Assembly (NCBI RefSeq): GCF_016862915.1
Contig: NZ_BONW01000039.1
Location: 310,001 to 374,000 of the forward strand
DNA from: Plantactinospora endophytica
Lineage (GTDB): Bacteria; Actinomycetota; Actinomycetes; Mycobacteriales; Micromonosporaceae
Direction of reading: 5' to 3'
DNA: 64,000 nt
Position numbers and translations under genes: made by a program. The notes beneath the pieces were generated by a model. That model searched no databases. It was not told where the DNA came from and worked only from the letters and a program-made list of their open reading frames with translations. Shown in pieces: positions 10,133-18,775 of the stretch (the first letter of the stretch is position 1; every line of letters starts with the position of its first letter).

Positions 10133-10155
10133 GCTGTACAAGGGAGGTGAGGAGA

Positions 10156-10362
10156 ATGTACGACTTCGATCCGAGCGATGCCAGGTGGCGCACGAGCAGT
10201 CGTTCGGGGGCCAACGGAAACTGCGTCGAGGTTGCCGACAATCTCGGGGCTGTGGTCGCGGTGCGGGACAGCAAGGACCGGTCCGGTGCGGTGCTGGCGT
10301 TCCGCCACGCCGCCTGGGCGACCTTCACGGCGTCGCTGAAGAACGGGACGCCTTCGGCGTAA
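10156..10362 (+). CDS. DUF397 protein, copy 2
   Basis: This second 68-residue DUF397 protein begins MYDFDPSDARWRTSSRSG and is nearly identical to copy 1 from residue 11 to the end. GGAGGTGAGGAG precedes ATG 10156. The variable N-terminus with a conserved body suggests recent duplication with early divergence of the part most likely to give partner specificity. That reading is inference. It sits 75 bases after copy 1, behind copy 1's hairpin. Confidence 0.85.
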   Translation: MYDFDPSDARWRTSSRSGANGNCVEVADNLGAVVAVRDSKDRSGAVLAFRHAAWATFTASLKNGTPSA

Positions 10363-10380
10363 CCGTTCTGCGGTGCGGTT

Positions 10381-10416
10381 CGGCGGCCCCCTCCGCAACC
10401 GTGGGCGGGGCCGCCG
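10381..10416 (+). terminator. Hairpin after DUF397 copy 2
   Basis: CGGCGGCCCC / GGGGCCGCCG is a perfect 10-bp stem with a 16-base loop, 18 bases past the stop codon. A run of six T occurs about 25 bases further on. Confidence 0.65.
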
Positions 10417-10552
10417 TCCGTACCCCGGAATGGCCACTTTTTTGTGCGTACTTGTCGGTCCGGGCGGGCTGGACGAACCTGGTTGTGGGCGGTCGGACGG
10501 CCGCCGGGATCAGGATCGACGGATTCGGGATCGACGGGAGGTCGACGGTATG

Positions 10553-10906
10553 TCAGGAGGCCGACGGCTGGGCGGCGGCGAGCTTGTCCAGGCGACGGTG
10601 TCCCCAGTCAGAGAGCGGGGCCACCGCCTCGGCGAGGTCGCGCCCGAACGGGGTCAGCGAATAGACCGTCTTCAGCGGCAGTACGTCGTGCACCTCCCGG
10701 TGCACCAGCCCGTCGTTCTCCATCTCGCGTAGCGCCTGGGTCAGCACCTTCTCGGTGAGGCCCGGCAGCCGCCGACGCAGTTCGGCGGGGCGGTGCGGGC
10801 CGGACTCCAACAGCCAGAGCAGCGACGTCTTCCACTTGCCGTCGATCACGGCGATCGCGGCGGTAACCCCGCAGACGTTCAGGTCCCGGGCTCGGCTGCG
10901 CGTCAT
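10553..10906 (-). CDS. HxlR-family winged-helix transcriptional regulator
   Basis: This roughly 117-residue protein has the HxlR fold: a conserved early Cys (NVCGVTAAIAVIDGKWKTSLLW), recognition helix ELRRRLPGLTEKVLTQALREM, and wing HREVHDVLPLKTVYSLT. Such regulators often sense electrophiles or redox state through the N-terminal Cys. It is divergent from an imine-reductase-like oxidoreductase about 50 bases away, which is the probable target. ATG 10906 was preferred because AAGGG lies five bases ahead; ATG 10921 is also in frame. Confidence 0.85.
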   Translation of the reverse strand: MTRSRARDLNVCGVTAAIAVIDGKWKTSLLWLLESGPHRPAELRRRLPGLTEKVLTQALREMENDGLVHREVHDVLPLKTVYSLTPFGRDLAEAVAPLSDWGHRRLDKLAAAQPSAS

Positions 10907-10953
10907 CTCCGCCCTTTTCATCCCAGTTTCGCACACGTATCAGGAGTTCAAGT

Positions 10954-11841
10954 ATGTCCTCGCACCCCGAACAGTCCGCTGTCACCGTACTCGGTCTGGG
11001 ACCGATGGGCCGGGCGCTGGCCGGCGCGTTCCTCGACGCCGGCCTGACCGTCACGGTCTGGAACCGCACTCCCGGCCGGGACGCCGCGCTGGTCGACCGG
11101 GGCGCGGTCGGCGCCGGCTCGGCGGCGGAGGCGGTCGCCGCCAGCGACCTGACCGTGGTCTGCGTGGTCAACTACGACGCGGTGGACGCCATCCTCCGGA
11201 CCGACGCCGTCGCCGCCGCGCTCAAGGGACGAACCGTGGTCAACCTCACCGCCGACACCCCGGAGCGGGCCAGGGACCTCGACCGTTGGGCGGCCGAGCA
11301 CGGGATCGGCTACCTGGACGGTGCGATCATGACGCCGACCACCACCATCGGTACCCCGGACGGTGTCTTTATCCACAGTGGTCCGAGCGACCTGCACCAG
11401 CAGTACCGGCCCGTGCTGGAGCGGCTGGGCGGCACCCACACCCACCTCGGGGAGGAGATCGGCCGGGCGGCGGCGTACGACATCGCCCTGCTCGACATCT
11501 TCTGGACCTCGATGGCGGGGTGGGCGCACGCGCTGGCAGTAGCGAAGGCGGAGGGGATCGGCGCGCGGGAGTTGGCACCGTTCGCCGTGGGCATCGGCGC
11601 GATCCTGCCGCCCCTCTTCGAACAGACGGCGGCCGAGGTGGCGGACGGCAGCTACTCCGGCGAGGGCAACCCGATCACCTCGGCGGCGTCGACCATGGCA
11701 CACGTCGTACACGCCTCAGAGGCGCACGGGATCGACGCTGGCGTGATGCGGGCGGTCGAGGGCTGGGCCCGGCGGACGATCGGACTCGGCCACGGTACGG
11801 ACGGATTCCTCCGGGTCGCCGAACTCCTCGGCCGCCGCTGA
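10954..11841 (+). CDS. NAD(P)-dependent imine-reductase / 6-phosphogluconate-dehydrogenase-like oxidoreductase
   Basis: The 295-residue protein has an N-terminal Rossmann fold (VTVLGLGPMGRALAGAFLDAG, then WNRTPGRD as the cofactor-specificity loop; the Arg suits NADPH). An all-helical C-terminal dimerisation domain follows from about residue 165. The pattern matches bacterial imine reductases of the 6PGDH superfamily (YLDGAIMTPTTTIG, and ITSAASTMAHVVHASEAHGID near the C-terminus). The substrate is unknown. The divergent HxlR gene probably regulates it. The upstream GGAG is well placed for ATG 10954. Confidence 0.82.
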   Translation: MSSHPEQSAVTVLGLGPMGRALAGAFLDAGLTVTVWNRTPGRDAALVDRGAVGAGSAAEAVAASDLTVVCVVNYDAVDAILRTDAVAAALKGRTVVNLTADTPERARDLDRWAAEHGIGYLDGAIMTPTTTIGTPDGVFIHSGPSDLHQQYRPVLERLGGTHTHLGEEIGRAAAYDIALLDIFWTSMAGWAHALAVAKAEGIGARELAPFAVGIGAILPPLFEQTAAEVADGSYSGEGNPITSAASTMAHVVHASEAHGIDAGVMRAVEGWARRTIGLGHGTDGFLRVAELLGRR

Positions 11842-11854
11842 GCCGGGCCGGCCG

Positions 11855-11908
11855 GTCCCGGAGCGCCGCGACCGCCGCCCGGCGGCCACGGCCTCGGCGT
11901 TCCGGGAC
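11855..11908 (+). terminator. Hairpin after the imine-reductase-like gene
   Basis: GTCCCGGAGCGCCG at 11855 pairs with CGGCGTTCCGGGAC at 11895 over 14 positions with one mismatch. The loop of 26 bases is itself GC-rich and partly self-complementary. It starts 13 bases after the stop. Confidence 0.6.
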
Positions 11909-11943
11909 GGTCGGCGCGACCTGCGGCCGGTAGGCTGGAGAAA

Positions 11944-12357
11944 GTGACCCTTACGCACCGGGAAGTCTTCGAGCGGTACGTCCACGCCGGCCCGATCAGC
12001 CGGGATCCCGACGCGGTCGCCGCCCTCTTCACCGACGACGGGATCTTCGAGGCACCGCTGGTCCCGGACGGGCATCCGCTACCGCGCCGACTGGTCGGCC
12101 GGGAGGCGATCCGGTCCGGGATCGGCGCCTACCAGCAGGCGCCGGCCTACCAGGGCGCGGTCGACGTGGCGGAGTCCGGATACGTGCTGCGCGACACCAC
12201 CGACCCCGAGGTCTTCGTCGTCGAGATCGACACGGTCCTCGTCCTGCCCTCCGGACACCGGACGACCATGTCCCTGGTGCAGATCTTCCAGGTCAGGGAC
12301 GGCCGGATCGTGAAACTACGCGACTACTTCCCGGTGCCGCCGCAGGCTGACTCGTGA
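11944..12357 (+). CDS. SnoaL-like (NTF2-fold) protein
   Basis: The 137-residue protein has the alpha+beta cone layout of SnoaL/NTF2 proteins: FERYVHAGPISRDPDAVAALFTDDGIFEAP, then GREAIRSGIGAYQ, and the C-terminal strands QIFQVRDGRIVKLRDYF. The fold serves cyclases, isomerases and small-ligand binders, and no catalytic His-Asp pair can be assigned by eye. It starts at GTG 11944 and its stop overlaps the GTG of the following SRPBCC gene by 4 bases. The two ligand-binding-fold proteins are therefore made together. Confidence 0.78.
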   Translation: MTLTHREVFERYVHAGPISRDPDAVAALFTDDGIFEAPLVPDGHPLPRRLVGREAIRSGIGAYQQAPAYQGAVDVAESGYVLRDTTDPEVFVVEIDTVLVLPSGHRTTMSLVQIFQVRDGRIVKLRDYFPVPPQADS

Positions 12358-12899
12358 CGGCGATCAGTTCGGTGCTGGACCGGGCGGCGCTGACCCTCAC
12401 CTTCGTCGCCGAGTACGCCGCCGACGCCGATGCCGTTGACGGCGTTGACGGCGGCGAGGGCGCTGATGCCGTCGACGCGGAGCGGGTGTGGCGAGTGTGG
12501 ACGGACCCCGCGCAGTTGGCCCGCTGGTGGGCCCCGCCCGGCTGGTCGACCGTGGTCGAGCCGCACGAGGTGCTGGTTGGCGGCAGGTCCGAGTGGCGGG
12601 TCACCGGTCCGGAGGGCGAGGAAGGGCTGGGCTGGTGGGCGACGACCGTGGTGGACCCGCCGTACCGGCTGGAGTTCGACGAGACCTTCGCCGGTGAGGA
12701 TCTCGAACCGATCGAGTACCTCGACCCGACGCACACCGCAGTGACGATCGAGCCGCTCGGGACCGGTACCCGGATGACCGTCACCGTCACGTTTCCCGAT
12801 CGCGGGCAGCTCGACCAGATGCTCGGGACGGGCATGGAGGAGGGCCTGCGCACCTGCCTGGAACAGATCGACGCCGTGCTCGCCGACCCGGCCCGGTGA
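12354..12899 (+). CDS. SRPBCC / AHSA1-type ligand-binding protein
   Basis: The 181-residue protein has the START-like fold: RVWRVWTDPAQLARWWAPPGW near residue 45, LGWWATTVVDPPYRLEFDE, and the C-terminal long helix GMEEGLRTCLEQIDAVL. An acidic insertion (residues about 22-42, AADADAVDGVDGGEGADAVD) precedes the first conserved helix and is unusual; it is encoded by imperfect GTTGACGGC-like repeats. The gene is coupled to the SnoaL-like gene upstream. AHSA1-like proteins bind hydrophobic ligands or act in stress responses; nothing identifies the ligand. Confidence 0.8.
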   Translation: MTAISSVLDRAALTLTFVAEYAADADAVDGVDGGEGADAVDAERVWRVWTDPAQLARWWAPPGWSTVVEPHEVLVGGRSEWRVTGPEGEEGLGWWATTVVDPPYRLEFDETFAGEDLEPIEYLDPTHTAVTIEPLGTGTRMTVTVTFPDRGQLDQMLGTGMEEGLRTCLEQIDAVLADPAR

Positions 12900-12912
12900 A
12901 CCGCCGGTCGCC

Positions 12913-12937
12913 CGGAGCCTCCGACCACCAGGCTCCG
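12913..12937 (+). terminator. Hairpin after the SRPBCC gene
   Basis: CGGAGCCT and AGGCTCCG form a perfect 8-bp stem with a 9-base loop, 13 bases past the stop. The next 140 bases, up to the peptidase gene, have no gene. Confidence 0.6.
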
Positions 12938-13075
12938 CCGGCCGGCCGACTCTAGCGCCCGTCGATCGGTCGAATGTGGTCGGTCGAGTGCCGTCCGATC
13001 GGCGATCCGACAGTACGACCCCGGTCCGCTGCCTACGATCGGCCTCCTCGGATGAGCCGAAGCGGGAGATGCAGC

Positions 13076-16000
13076 GTGCTGGAACCGCCGACCCACCACC
13101 GACCGCAACAGCCACCACCCGAGGAGCCCGCCGAACCCGTCGAGCCTGTCCGGTCCACCGAGTCCACCGAGCCCACCGAGCCCGCCGAACCCGCCGAGCC
13201 TGTCCGGTCCACCGAGTCCACCAGGTCCACCGAGCCTGCCGACCCGGTCGAGTCCGGCGCCGAACCCGTCGATCCTGCCGATCCGCCGGTTGCCGATGCT
13301 GCGGCGGAGGCCAGGGGACTGCGCTGGCTCCACCTGCTGGTGCTGCTCGCCCTCGCGGCCGTCGGGGTGGGGGCCGGTGACGCGGTGTTCGTGGTGCACG
13401 ACCTCGGCCGCTGGGGCGAGGTGCAGGCCTGCGCCGCCCTGCACGACCTGCCGCCGGACGGCGGGCAGATCGCCCGGCTGCTCGGGCGCGGTGACGTCTA
13501 CGAGACCTGCGAGGCCGGATTCGAGGCCAACCGCTACGCCGCCAGACTCGGCGGTGCGGTGGCGATGCTGCTGCTCGCCGGGCTTTGCGTGATCCTTGGC
13601 GGCCTGTGGTTGCGACTGCGGCTGGGCGGTCGGGTCCGGCGCCAGCCGCCGGACGGGGAGGCGACGGCGACGATCACCGGCCGGTTCGAGTACTGGTGCG
13701 GGGCGCTGGGACTGACCGGCCGGCGCCGCCCCGGGCTGGTCGTCGCGCCGTGGGGGCGTATCGACGGGGAGGCGTACACCACCTCGGTACCGTTCGGCCG
13801 GCCGGTGGTGGTGGTGCCGGTCGCGCACGCGTACGGCCGGGAGGACGTACTCGACCTGGTGCTGCTGCACGAGCTGGCGCACGTACGGGCCCGGGACGTC
13901 TCCTGGGCCTCGGCGACGTGGTGGGCCGGGTGGCTAGCCGTACCGGTGCTGCTGCTGGCGATGGCACCGGTACTCGTCGAGCCGGCCGCCGTGACCGGGT
14001 CGTACGTCCGCTCGCTGCCGATCGCCGTCGCGCTGGCGGTCGCCGCCCTCGTGCTGCGTGCGGCGGTACTGCGGCGCCGTGAGCACGCCGCCGACCGGTT
14101 CGCCGTCGCCCGGGGCGACCTGGGAAACGCGTTGAAGGCCGCCACCGGAGTCGACGACGACACGCCGACCCGTCCTCCGGCGCGGCGCTGGGCGCCCCGG
14201 TCGGGCCTGCGCCGGCTGCTCGCCACGCATCCGCCGAAGCCGGAACGGGCTTCGGCGGTGAACCGGTCGGCGGGCTGGGAGGGCGGCTTCGGGGTCGCGG
14301 CGGCGATCGGCCTGCTGGCCATGTTCACCTTCCAGACGATCGAACGCCTGCTGCTCGGCGTCGCGGACTCGCTGCCGTCGGCCGGATCCGTCGACGTCGA
14401 GCCGGCCGTCCTCGGCGCCGCCCTGGTCTGGGCGGCGGCGGTCCTGCCGATCTGGGCCCGGCATCCCGCACCGAACCGACGCAACTGGTGGGCCCGGGTG
14501 GCCGGCTCCACCAGCGGTCTCGTCGCCGGATACCTGCTACCCGGGTACGGCGAGGAAGCTCCGTTGCACGGGGTCTTCATGGTCGGCTTCGTGCCCGGTG
14601 TACTCGGCTGGGCGGTGCTGTTGCTGGCCGGGGTCAGCGCGATCGGTGCCGGGCTGGCCGAGGCGCTGGCCGCCGTGCCCCGGGGCGTCCGGCGGGCGGT
14701 GGCCGGCACGTGCGCCGTACTCGGCATGACGATGCTGCTGGGCACGGTCCTGGACACCGCGACCCTGGTGCTCTTCGGACACTGGGCCTGGCGCAGCGTA
14801 CCCATCGACCGGGCACTGTGGAATACCCCGAACGGCCTCTTCCGGACCTGGACGCCCGGGGTGATGCTGCTGGTCACCGCCGTGCTGTTGGCCCTGCGCG
14901 GCGGCGCGCCCAGGTCTCCGACGGGAGCCGCCCCCTCGCCGCCGGCCGGCGCCACTTCCCCGGCTCCGGCCGGCCCCACTCCCACCACCCCGGCCGGCCC
15001 CACTACCGCAACTCCGGCCGGCCTCGCTCCCACCACCCCGGCCGGCCTCGTTCCTGCGACCCCGGCCGGTGGCACCGGCCTGGCAGCGACCGGGACGAAC
15101 ACGGGAGCGGCCGACCGCGCATGGTCGGTCCGGCGGCTCGTGGTGCTGGTGCTGCTCGCGGTCTGCGTGGGAAGCGTTGCCGCCAGTGTCGCGAGCCCGG
15201 TCCTCGCCGACCGGGTCGCGGCGGACGGCGCGTTCTTCCTGCTGTTCAACAGATGGTGGATGTGTGCGGCGACCGGCTGGCTGGTCGTGCTGGTCGTGCT
15301 GCTGACCACCGGGGCGCAGGTCCGAACCGGCGGGATCGCCGTGGCCTGGCTGGCCGGCGCGGTCACCACGGCACTGACCGGCGCCGGCCAGTACCTCCGG
15401 GACGTGCTCGTCGGGGTGCGCCACGACCTTGATCACCTGACCAGTTTCGTCCAGCGACCGTGGTGGCTGCTGACCGCGCTGATCGTGCTCTCGATGCCGG
15501 TGACGGTGCTGCTGTCCGACGTACTCGCGGTGATCCGTGCCCGCGTCAGGTACGCCGACCGGCCGGTACGCCGACGTTTCTGGCCGGTGGCGACCGCCAG
15601 CACGGTGGGCGTGGTGGCGGCGGTCTGCGTGATCGTGCTCGGCTCGGCAACCGCGTTGACCGGCGAGGCGGGCGACTGGGACCGGTTACAGGCGGCCCGG
15701 ATCGAGCCAGGCGCTCCGGACGGCAACCGTGTCCGGCCGATCGGCGCGGACCCCGGGCGGCTGCTCAGCCAGGCGTCCGTGGACGCTCTGCTCGCCGAGG
15801 CGCGCCGGGGACTGCCGCCCGAGTGGCAGGTCAGCTCGATTCCCACCGAGACCGGCGCCGAGGAACTCGCCGGAATGCGACCACAGTCCTGCGCCGATCG
15901 GCTCGTCGCCCGCCGGCAGGTCCAGCGGGACCTGGGACCGGTCGCCGACGGCACGATCGTGCTCACCGTGCCGCCCGACACGCTGCCGCCGCTCGGGGCC

Positions 16001-16417
16001 ACGCTGGGATTCGCGCTCACGTCGTACCGGTCGAGGGACGCCGGTCGACAGCTCCTGGCCGAGGCCGATGCCGAACTCGCGAACTGTCCACGGTGGTCGG
16101 TGCCGGCGCCGCTCTCCGACGATCAGCGGTCGCATCTGTCCGCGGTCGCCATCGCGCCGCCGGACCTGCCGCACCAGAGCCTCCAGACCCGGCTCACCAA
16201 CTCGTCGTCGGTCGGTGGGCTGCCGGCCGTCGTCGGTGGTGCCCGCGTCGTCCTCGGAGTCGGGCACAACGTGCTGACGGTCGAGATCGCGCGCGGAATC
16301 CCGTTCCGCGACCAGCTCGACCCGAAGGAGCAGATTCTGCTGGACGATCTGGCGGTGCGTACCGCCCGGTTGATCGCCCATGCCCTGGACACTGCTCGGG
16401 CTCGCACAGACAGGTGA
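13076..16417 (+). CDS. Large multi-pass membrane protein with M48/M56-type HExxH peptidase domain
   Basis: The 1113-residue protein starts at GTG 13076 behind GGGAG. Residues 5-70 are a disordered Pro/Glu/Ser/Thr-rich segment made of EPAEPV- and RSTEST-type repeats. Transmembrane helices lie near residues 85-105 and 160-185. The zinc site is HELAHVRARD (His265, Glu266, His269), with EHAADRFA about 70 residues later as third-ligand candidate, as in M48/M56 peptidases. Further membrane helices, a low-complexity Ala-Pro-Gly-Thr linker (about 610-670), a second helix bundle and an extracytoplasmic C-terminal domain (about 855-1113) follow. Substrate unknown. It is co-transcribed with a small membrane protein and a lipoprotein. 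Confidence 0.75.
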   Translation: MLEPPTHHRPQQPPPEEPAEPVEPVRSTESTEPTEPAEPAEPVRSTESTRSTEPADPVESGAEPVDPADPPVADAAAEARGLRWLHLLVLLALAAVGVGAGDAVFVVHDLGRWGEVQACAALHDLPPDGGQIARLLGRGDVYETCEAGFEANRYAARLGGAVAMLLLAGLCVILGGLWLRLRLGGRVRRQPPDGEATATITGRFEYWCGALGLTGRRRPGLVVAPWGRIDGEAYTTSVPFGRPVVVVPVAHAYGREDVLDLVLLHELAHVRARDVSWASATWWAGWLAVPVLLLAMAPVLVEPAAVTGSYVRSLPIAVALAVAALVLRAAVLRRREHAADRFAVARGDLGNALKAATGVDDDTPTRPPARRWAPRSGLRRLLATHPPKPERASAVNRSAGWEGGFGVAAAIGLLAMFTFQTIERLLLGVADSLPSAGSVDVEPAVLGAALVWAAAVLPIWARHPAPNRRNWWARVAGSTSGLVAGYLLPGYGEEAPLHGVFMVGFVPGVLGWAVLLLAGVSAIGAGLAEALAAVPRGVRRAVAGTCAVLGMTMLLGTVLDTATLVLFGHWAWRSVPIDRALWNTPNGLFRTWTPGVMLLVTAVLLALRGGAPRSPTGAAPSPPAGATSPAPAGPTPTTPAGPTTATPAGLAPTTPAGLVPATPAGGTGLAATGTNTGAADRAWSVRRLVVLVLLAVCVGSVAASVASPVLADRVAADGAFFLLFNRWWMCAATGWLVVLVVLLTTGAQVRTGGIAVAWLAGAVTTALTGAGQYLRDVLVGVRHDLDHLTSFVQRPWWLLTALIVLSMPVTVLLSDVLAVIRARVRYADRPVRRRFWPVATASTVGVVAAVCVIVLGSATALTGEAGDWDRLQAARIEPGAPDGNRVRPIGADPGRLLSQASVDALLAEARRGLPPEWQVSSIPTETGAEELAGMRPQSCADRLVARRQVQRDLGPVADGTIVLTVPPDTLPPLGATLGFALTSYRSRDAGRQLLAEADAELANCPRWSVPAPLSDDQRSHLSAVAIAPPDLPHQSLQTRLTNSSSVGGLPAVVGGARVVLGVGHNVLTVEIARGIPFRDQLDPKEQILLDDLAVRTARLIAHALDTARARTDR

Positions 16418-16421
16418 AGTG

Positions 16422-17060
16422 ATGGAGGAGATGGTGGAGTCGATCGCCCAGCCGCAGCCGGAGCCGCAGTTGCGGTCGCAATCGGAGCCGGGGCCGGAGT
16501 CGCAGTCGGAGCCGGAGCCGGAGTCGGAGCTGCTGCGGCTGAGTGACCTCGCGCGCGAGGTGGTCGAGGCCGTCGCGCCGAAGGAGTTGCCACTGCTGCC
16601 CGAGGTCACCGCCGCCTGGCTGGCCGGCGACCTGGAGCCGGTGCCCGATCCGGCGACCGGTGCACCGGTCCGCTGGCGGGGCGGCGCGATCGGCGCCGGC
16701 CTGACCGCGGACCTGCTCGTCCTGGTCGTCTATCCGGTACTGACCGCCACGCTCGTGCACGTGCTCGGCCCGGCTGCCGAGCGGGGCCGGCAGCGGCTGG
16801 TCGACCGACTGCGCCGCCGACGGGTACGGCGAACCGACGAGGTGGTCCCGCGCGAGGTCATCGAGCAGGCGGAGACGGTACGCGAGCTGATCCTCGGTGT
16901 CGCGCCGGCCGTCGGCGTCTCCCGGCGGCGGGCCACGCTGATCGCCGACGCCGTCTACGCCGCCCTGGTACGCCGCCGGACCGCCGTCGAGCAGGAGCCG
17001 ACAGGTTCACAGGCCGGTGCCGGACGCGGCCCGACCGGTGCCGAAAGCGGCGCCGAGTGA
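16422..17060 (+). CDS. Single-pass membrane protein of unknown function
   Basis: This 212-residue protein starts four bases after the peptidase-like gene. The first 35 residues are a Gln/Pro/Glu/Ser-rich repetitive stretch (PQPEPQLRSQSEPGPESQSE). There is one hydrophobic segment (GAGLTADLLVLVVYPVLTATLVHVLG), then a basic juxtamembrane region (RLVDRLRRRRVRRTD) and a helical C-terminal domain. No family is recognised. Tight spacing on both sides (the stop overlaps the next GTG) makes it part of a three-gene unit with the membrane peptidase and a lipoprotein. Confidence 0.65.
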   Translation: MEEMVESIAQPQPEPQLRSQSEPGPESQSEPEPESELLRLSDLAREVVEAVAPKELPLLPEVTAAWLAGDLEPVPDPATGAPVRWRGGAIGAGLTADLLVLVVYPVLTATLVHVLGPAAERGRQRLVDRLRRRRVRRTDEVVPREVIEQAETVRELILGVAPAVGVSRRRATLIADAVYAALVRRRTAVEQEPTGSQAGAGRGPTGAESGAE

Positions 17061-17965
17061 CGACCGGCCGCCTCCCGGAGCGGGCGTTACGCCGTCGCGG
17101 CCTGCTGGGTCTGTTCGGGGCGGTGGCCACGGCTGGACTGGCCGGCGGCTGCACCGACGGTGGGGGAGCGGCCCGGGTGGGCGAGGGCGCGACGGTGCCG
17201 ACCAGCGCGGGATCGGCGCCGGCTGCCGTCGGTGACCTCGTCGACCGGCTCGCCGACTATCCGAGCCGCTTCCGGTTCGTTCCGACCAACAGCCTGCGCT
17301 ACGACGACGCCCTTGGACGGGCGCGGGCCACCGTCGAGATGCGTACCGAGATGTTGGCCTTCCTCGCCTGGGCCAGGACCCACGGCCACCCGGCGATCCG
17401 GCCGGCGCTGCCCGGGGACGTCACCGGCGAGGAGTTCCGGCTGGACCCGTTGATGGGCAACGCGGAGAGTCTGGACAGCCAGCCCCTGCCCGGCGCCGAG
17501 CGGCCGTTCGGCCGGCTGATCCCGGACAACGAGACCGTCAAGCACTACCTCGCGCTGCGGCAGTCCGGCTTCCTGCTGATCATGTTGAAGACCATGCTCG
17601 CCCCGGCGGAGTACGCCCGCCTGGTCACCGACTCGCCGCTGGTGAAGGCGGCGGCCGGAAAGAACGTCATCCAGATCTATCCGTACTCGACCCAGGAGCT
17701 GGATCTCGAGACCGCCCGGTACCTGCTGCTGATGACCGGAATCCGGGTCGCCTTCGTCGGTGATCCGGAGCTGCGGTGGCTGATCGCCAACCCCGGTCAG
17801 GCGCTGTCCCCGGAGAACCAGCGTCGACTGGCCGAGGCCGGCGGGACGCTCTACACCTCGGACGGCTACCGGGCGGTGTACCTGGACAGCGAGCGGGCCG
17901 GCAACGTCCCCGCCACCCTGGCCCGGACCCTGTACGCCGCGCTCCGCGCCGCCGCGCCCCGCTAG
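17057..17965 (+). CDS. Lipoprotein with Tat-like signal, unknown function
   Basis: The 302-residue protein has RRRGLLGLFGAVATAGLAGGC at its N-terminus: consecutive arginines (12-14), a short hydrophobic stretch and a lipobox with Cys32. Export by Tat and lipid attachment to the membrane are therefore likely. The mature part is mixed alpha/beta with no recognised domain (features include FVPTNSLRYDDA and VIQIYPYSTQELDLETARYLL). It is the last gene of the operon with the HExxH membrane protein, so it may be a surface partner or substrate-binding component. That role is inference. Confidence 0.68.
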   Translation: MTTGRLPERALRRRGLLGLFGAVATAGLAGGCTDGGGAARVGEGATVPTSAGSAPAAVGDLVDRLADYPSRFRFVPTNSLRYDDALGRARATVEMRTEMLAFLAWARTHGHPAIRPALPGDVTGEEFRLDPLMGNAESLDSQPLPGAERPFGRLIPDNETVKHYLALRQSGFLLIMLKTMLAPAEYARLVTDSPLVKAAAGKNVIQIYPYSTQELDLETARYLLLMTGIRVAFVGDPELRWLIANPGQALSPENQRRLAEAGGTLYTSDGYRAVYLDSERAGNVPATLARTLYAALRAAAPR

Positions 17966-17984
17966 GACCAGCCTCCGGCACGGG

Positions 17985-18635
17985 TCAGCGGGCGACGGCG
18001 TACGCCAGCGGCAGCGGGGTCGGCTGGCCCGGCCAGGTGCCGGTCAGCGTTGCGCCGGTCGGCGTGGCATCGGTCGGCCCGTCGTGCTCCGCACCGGGGC
18101 GGCGGACGATGGCGAGTTCCACGGTGTCGGTCACGATGGTCGTCAGGCTGTCCTCGACCACCCGACGGATCACCTGGACCGGTGCGACGGTGCTACCCGG
18201 TGCGCCGCTGCCGACCACCGTCATGCTCGGCTCGCGGACCTGGCGTACCCCGTCGACCTCGAAGAACTCCTCCGCCTGGCCGGCGGCGGTGACGATCGCA
18301 GCGGCCAGTGCGGCGGCGTAGACCGGGTCGCCGCAGGCGTCGTACACCCAGCGTCGGCCGAGCACCGAGTGCTCGGTGGTGCCGATCAACCAGTCCCCGC
18401 CACCGGGCAGCGGTGCGTCGCGGTAGCTGAGCGGCACCTGGTGCACCGGTCCGTCACCGGCCCGGACGAACATCGTCTCGATCCCGACCGCGCCGTGCGG
18501 GTCGTCGAACCGGAACGCGGCGACGCGTACCACGTCGGCCGGTGCGGGTCCCTGGTACCAGCGCCGGGTGGGCAGCCAGTCCACCAGGAGTTCGAGCTTG
18601 GTGGGGTGCAGTTCGGCGCGGTGCAGCAGGGCCAT
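17985..18635 (-). CDS. Maltokinase N-terminal cap-like domain protein
   Basis: This 216-residue protein resembles the N-terminal cap of maltokinase (LELLVDWLPTRRWYQGP near residues 14-30, LIGTTEHSVLGRRWVYDACGDPVY near 82-105). The kinase domain that would follow is missing, so it is a stand-alone cap-type protein as seen elsewhere in actinomycetes. It converges on the lipoprotein gene and is divergent from the P450. No phosphotransfer motif is present, so it should not be called a kinase. Biochemical role unknown. Confidence 0.72.
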   Translation of the reverse strand: MALLHRAELHPTKLELLVDWLPTRRWYQGPAPADVVRVAAFRFDDPHGAVGIETMFVRAGDGPVHQVPLSYRDAPLPGGGDWLIGTTEHSVLGRRWVYDACGDPVYAAALAAAIVTAAGQAEEFFEVDGVRQVREPSMTVVGSGAPGSTVAPVQVIRRVVEDSLTTIVTDTVELAIVRRPGAEHDGPTDATPTGATLTGTWPGQPTPLPLAYAVAR

Positions 18636-18775
18636 GCGTCAGATCGTATGGGCAGATGTGTCCGTGTCTGTACCCGGCCTGCCGGCGACCCGGCCGAGCG
18701 GGGCGGTGGCAGCATGGGAGGGGAGCCCGGATCCGCTCCGGCGGCCGGGACGTCCACTCGTCGAACGGGGAGACG

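Larger units (their letters stand above)
9874..10416 (+). repeat. Tandem segmental duplication of a DUF397 gene with its terminator
   Basis: A unit of about 260-280 bp (ribosome-binding site, DUF397 gene, GC-rich hairpin) is present twice, the gene starts being 282 bp apart. The core of the coding sequence is almost identical. Divergence is concentrated in the first dozen codons, the last two codons and the hairpin loop. Confidence 0.85.

Noticed and set aside
13534-15369. 611-codon open frame on the minus strand
   Set aside because: Lies entirely opposite the membrane peptidase gene and reads as Ser/Thr/Ala/Arg low complexity.
17985-18635. Calling the Mak_N_cap-like protein a maltokinase
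   Set aside because: Only the N-terminal cap region is present; no kinase catalytic motifs follow.
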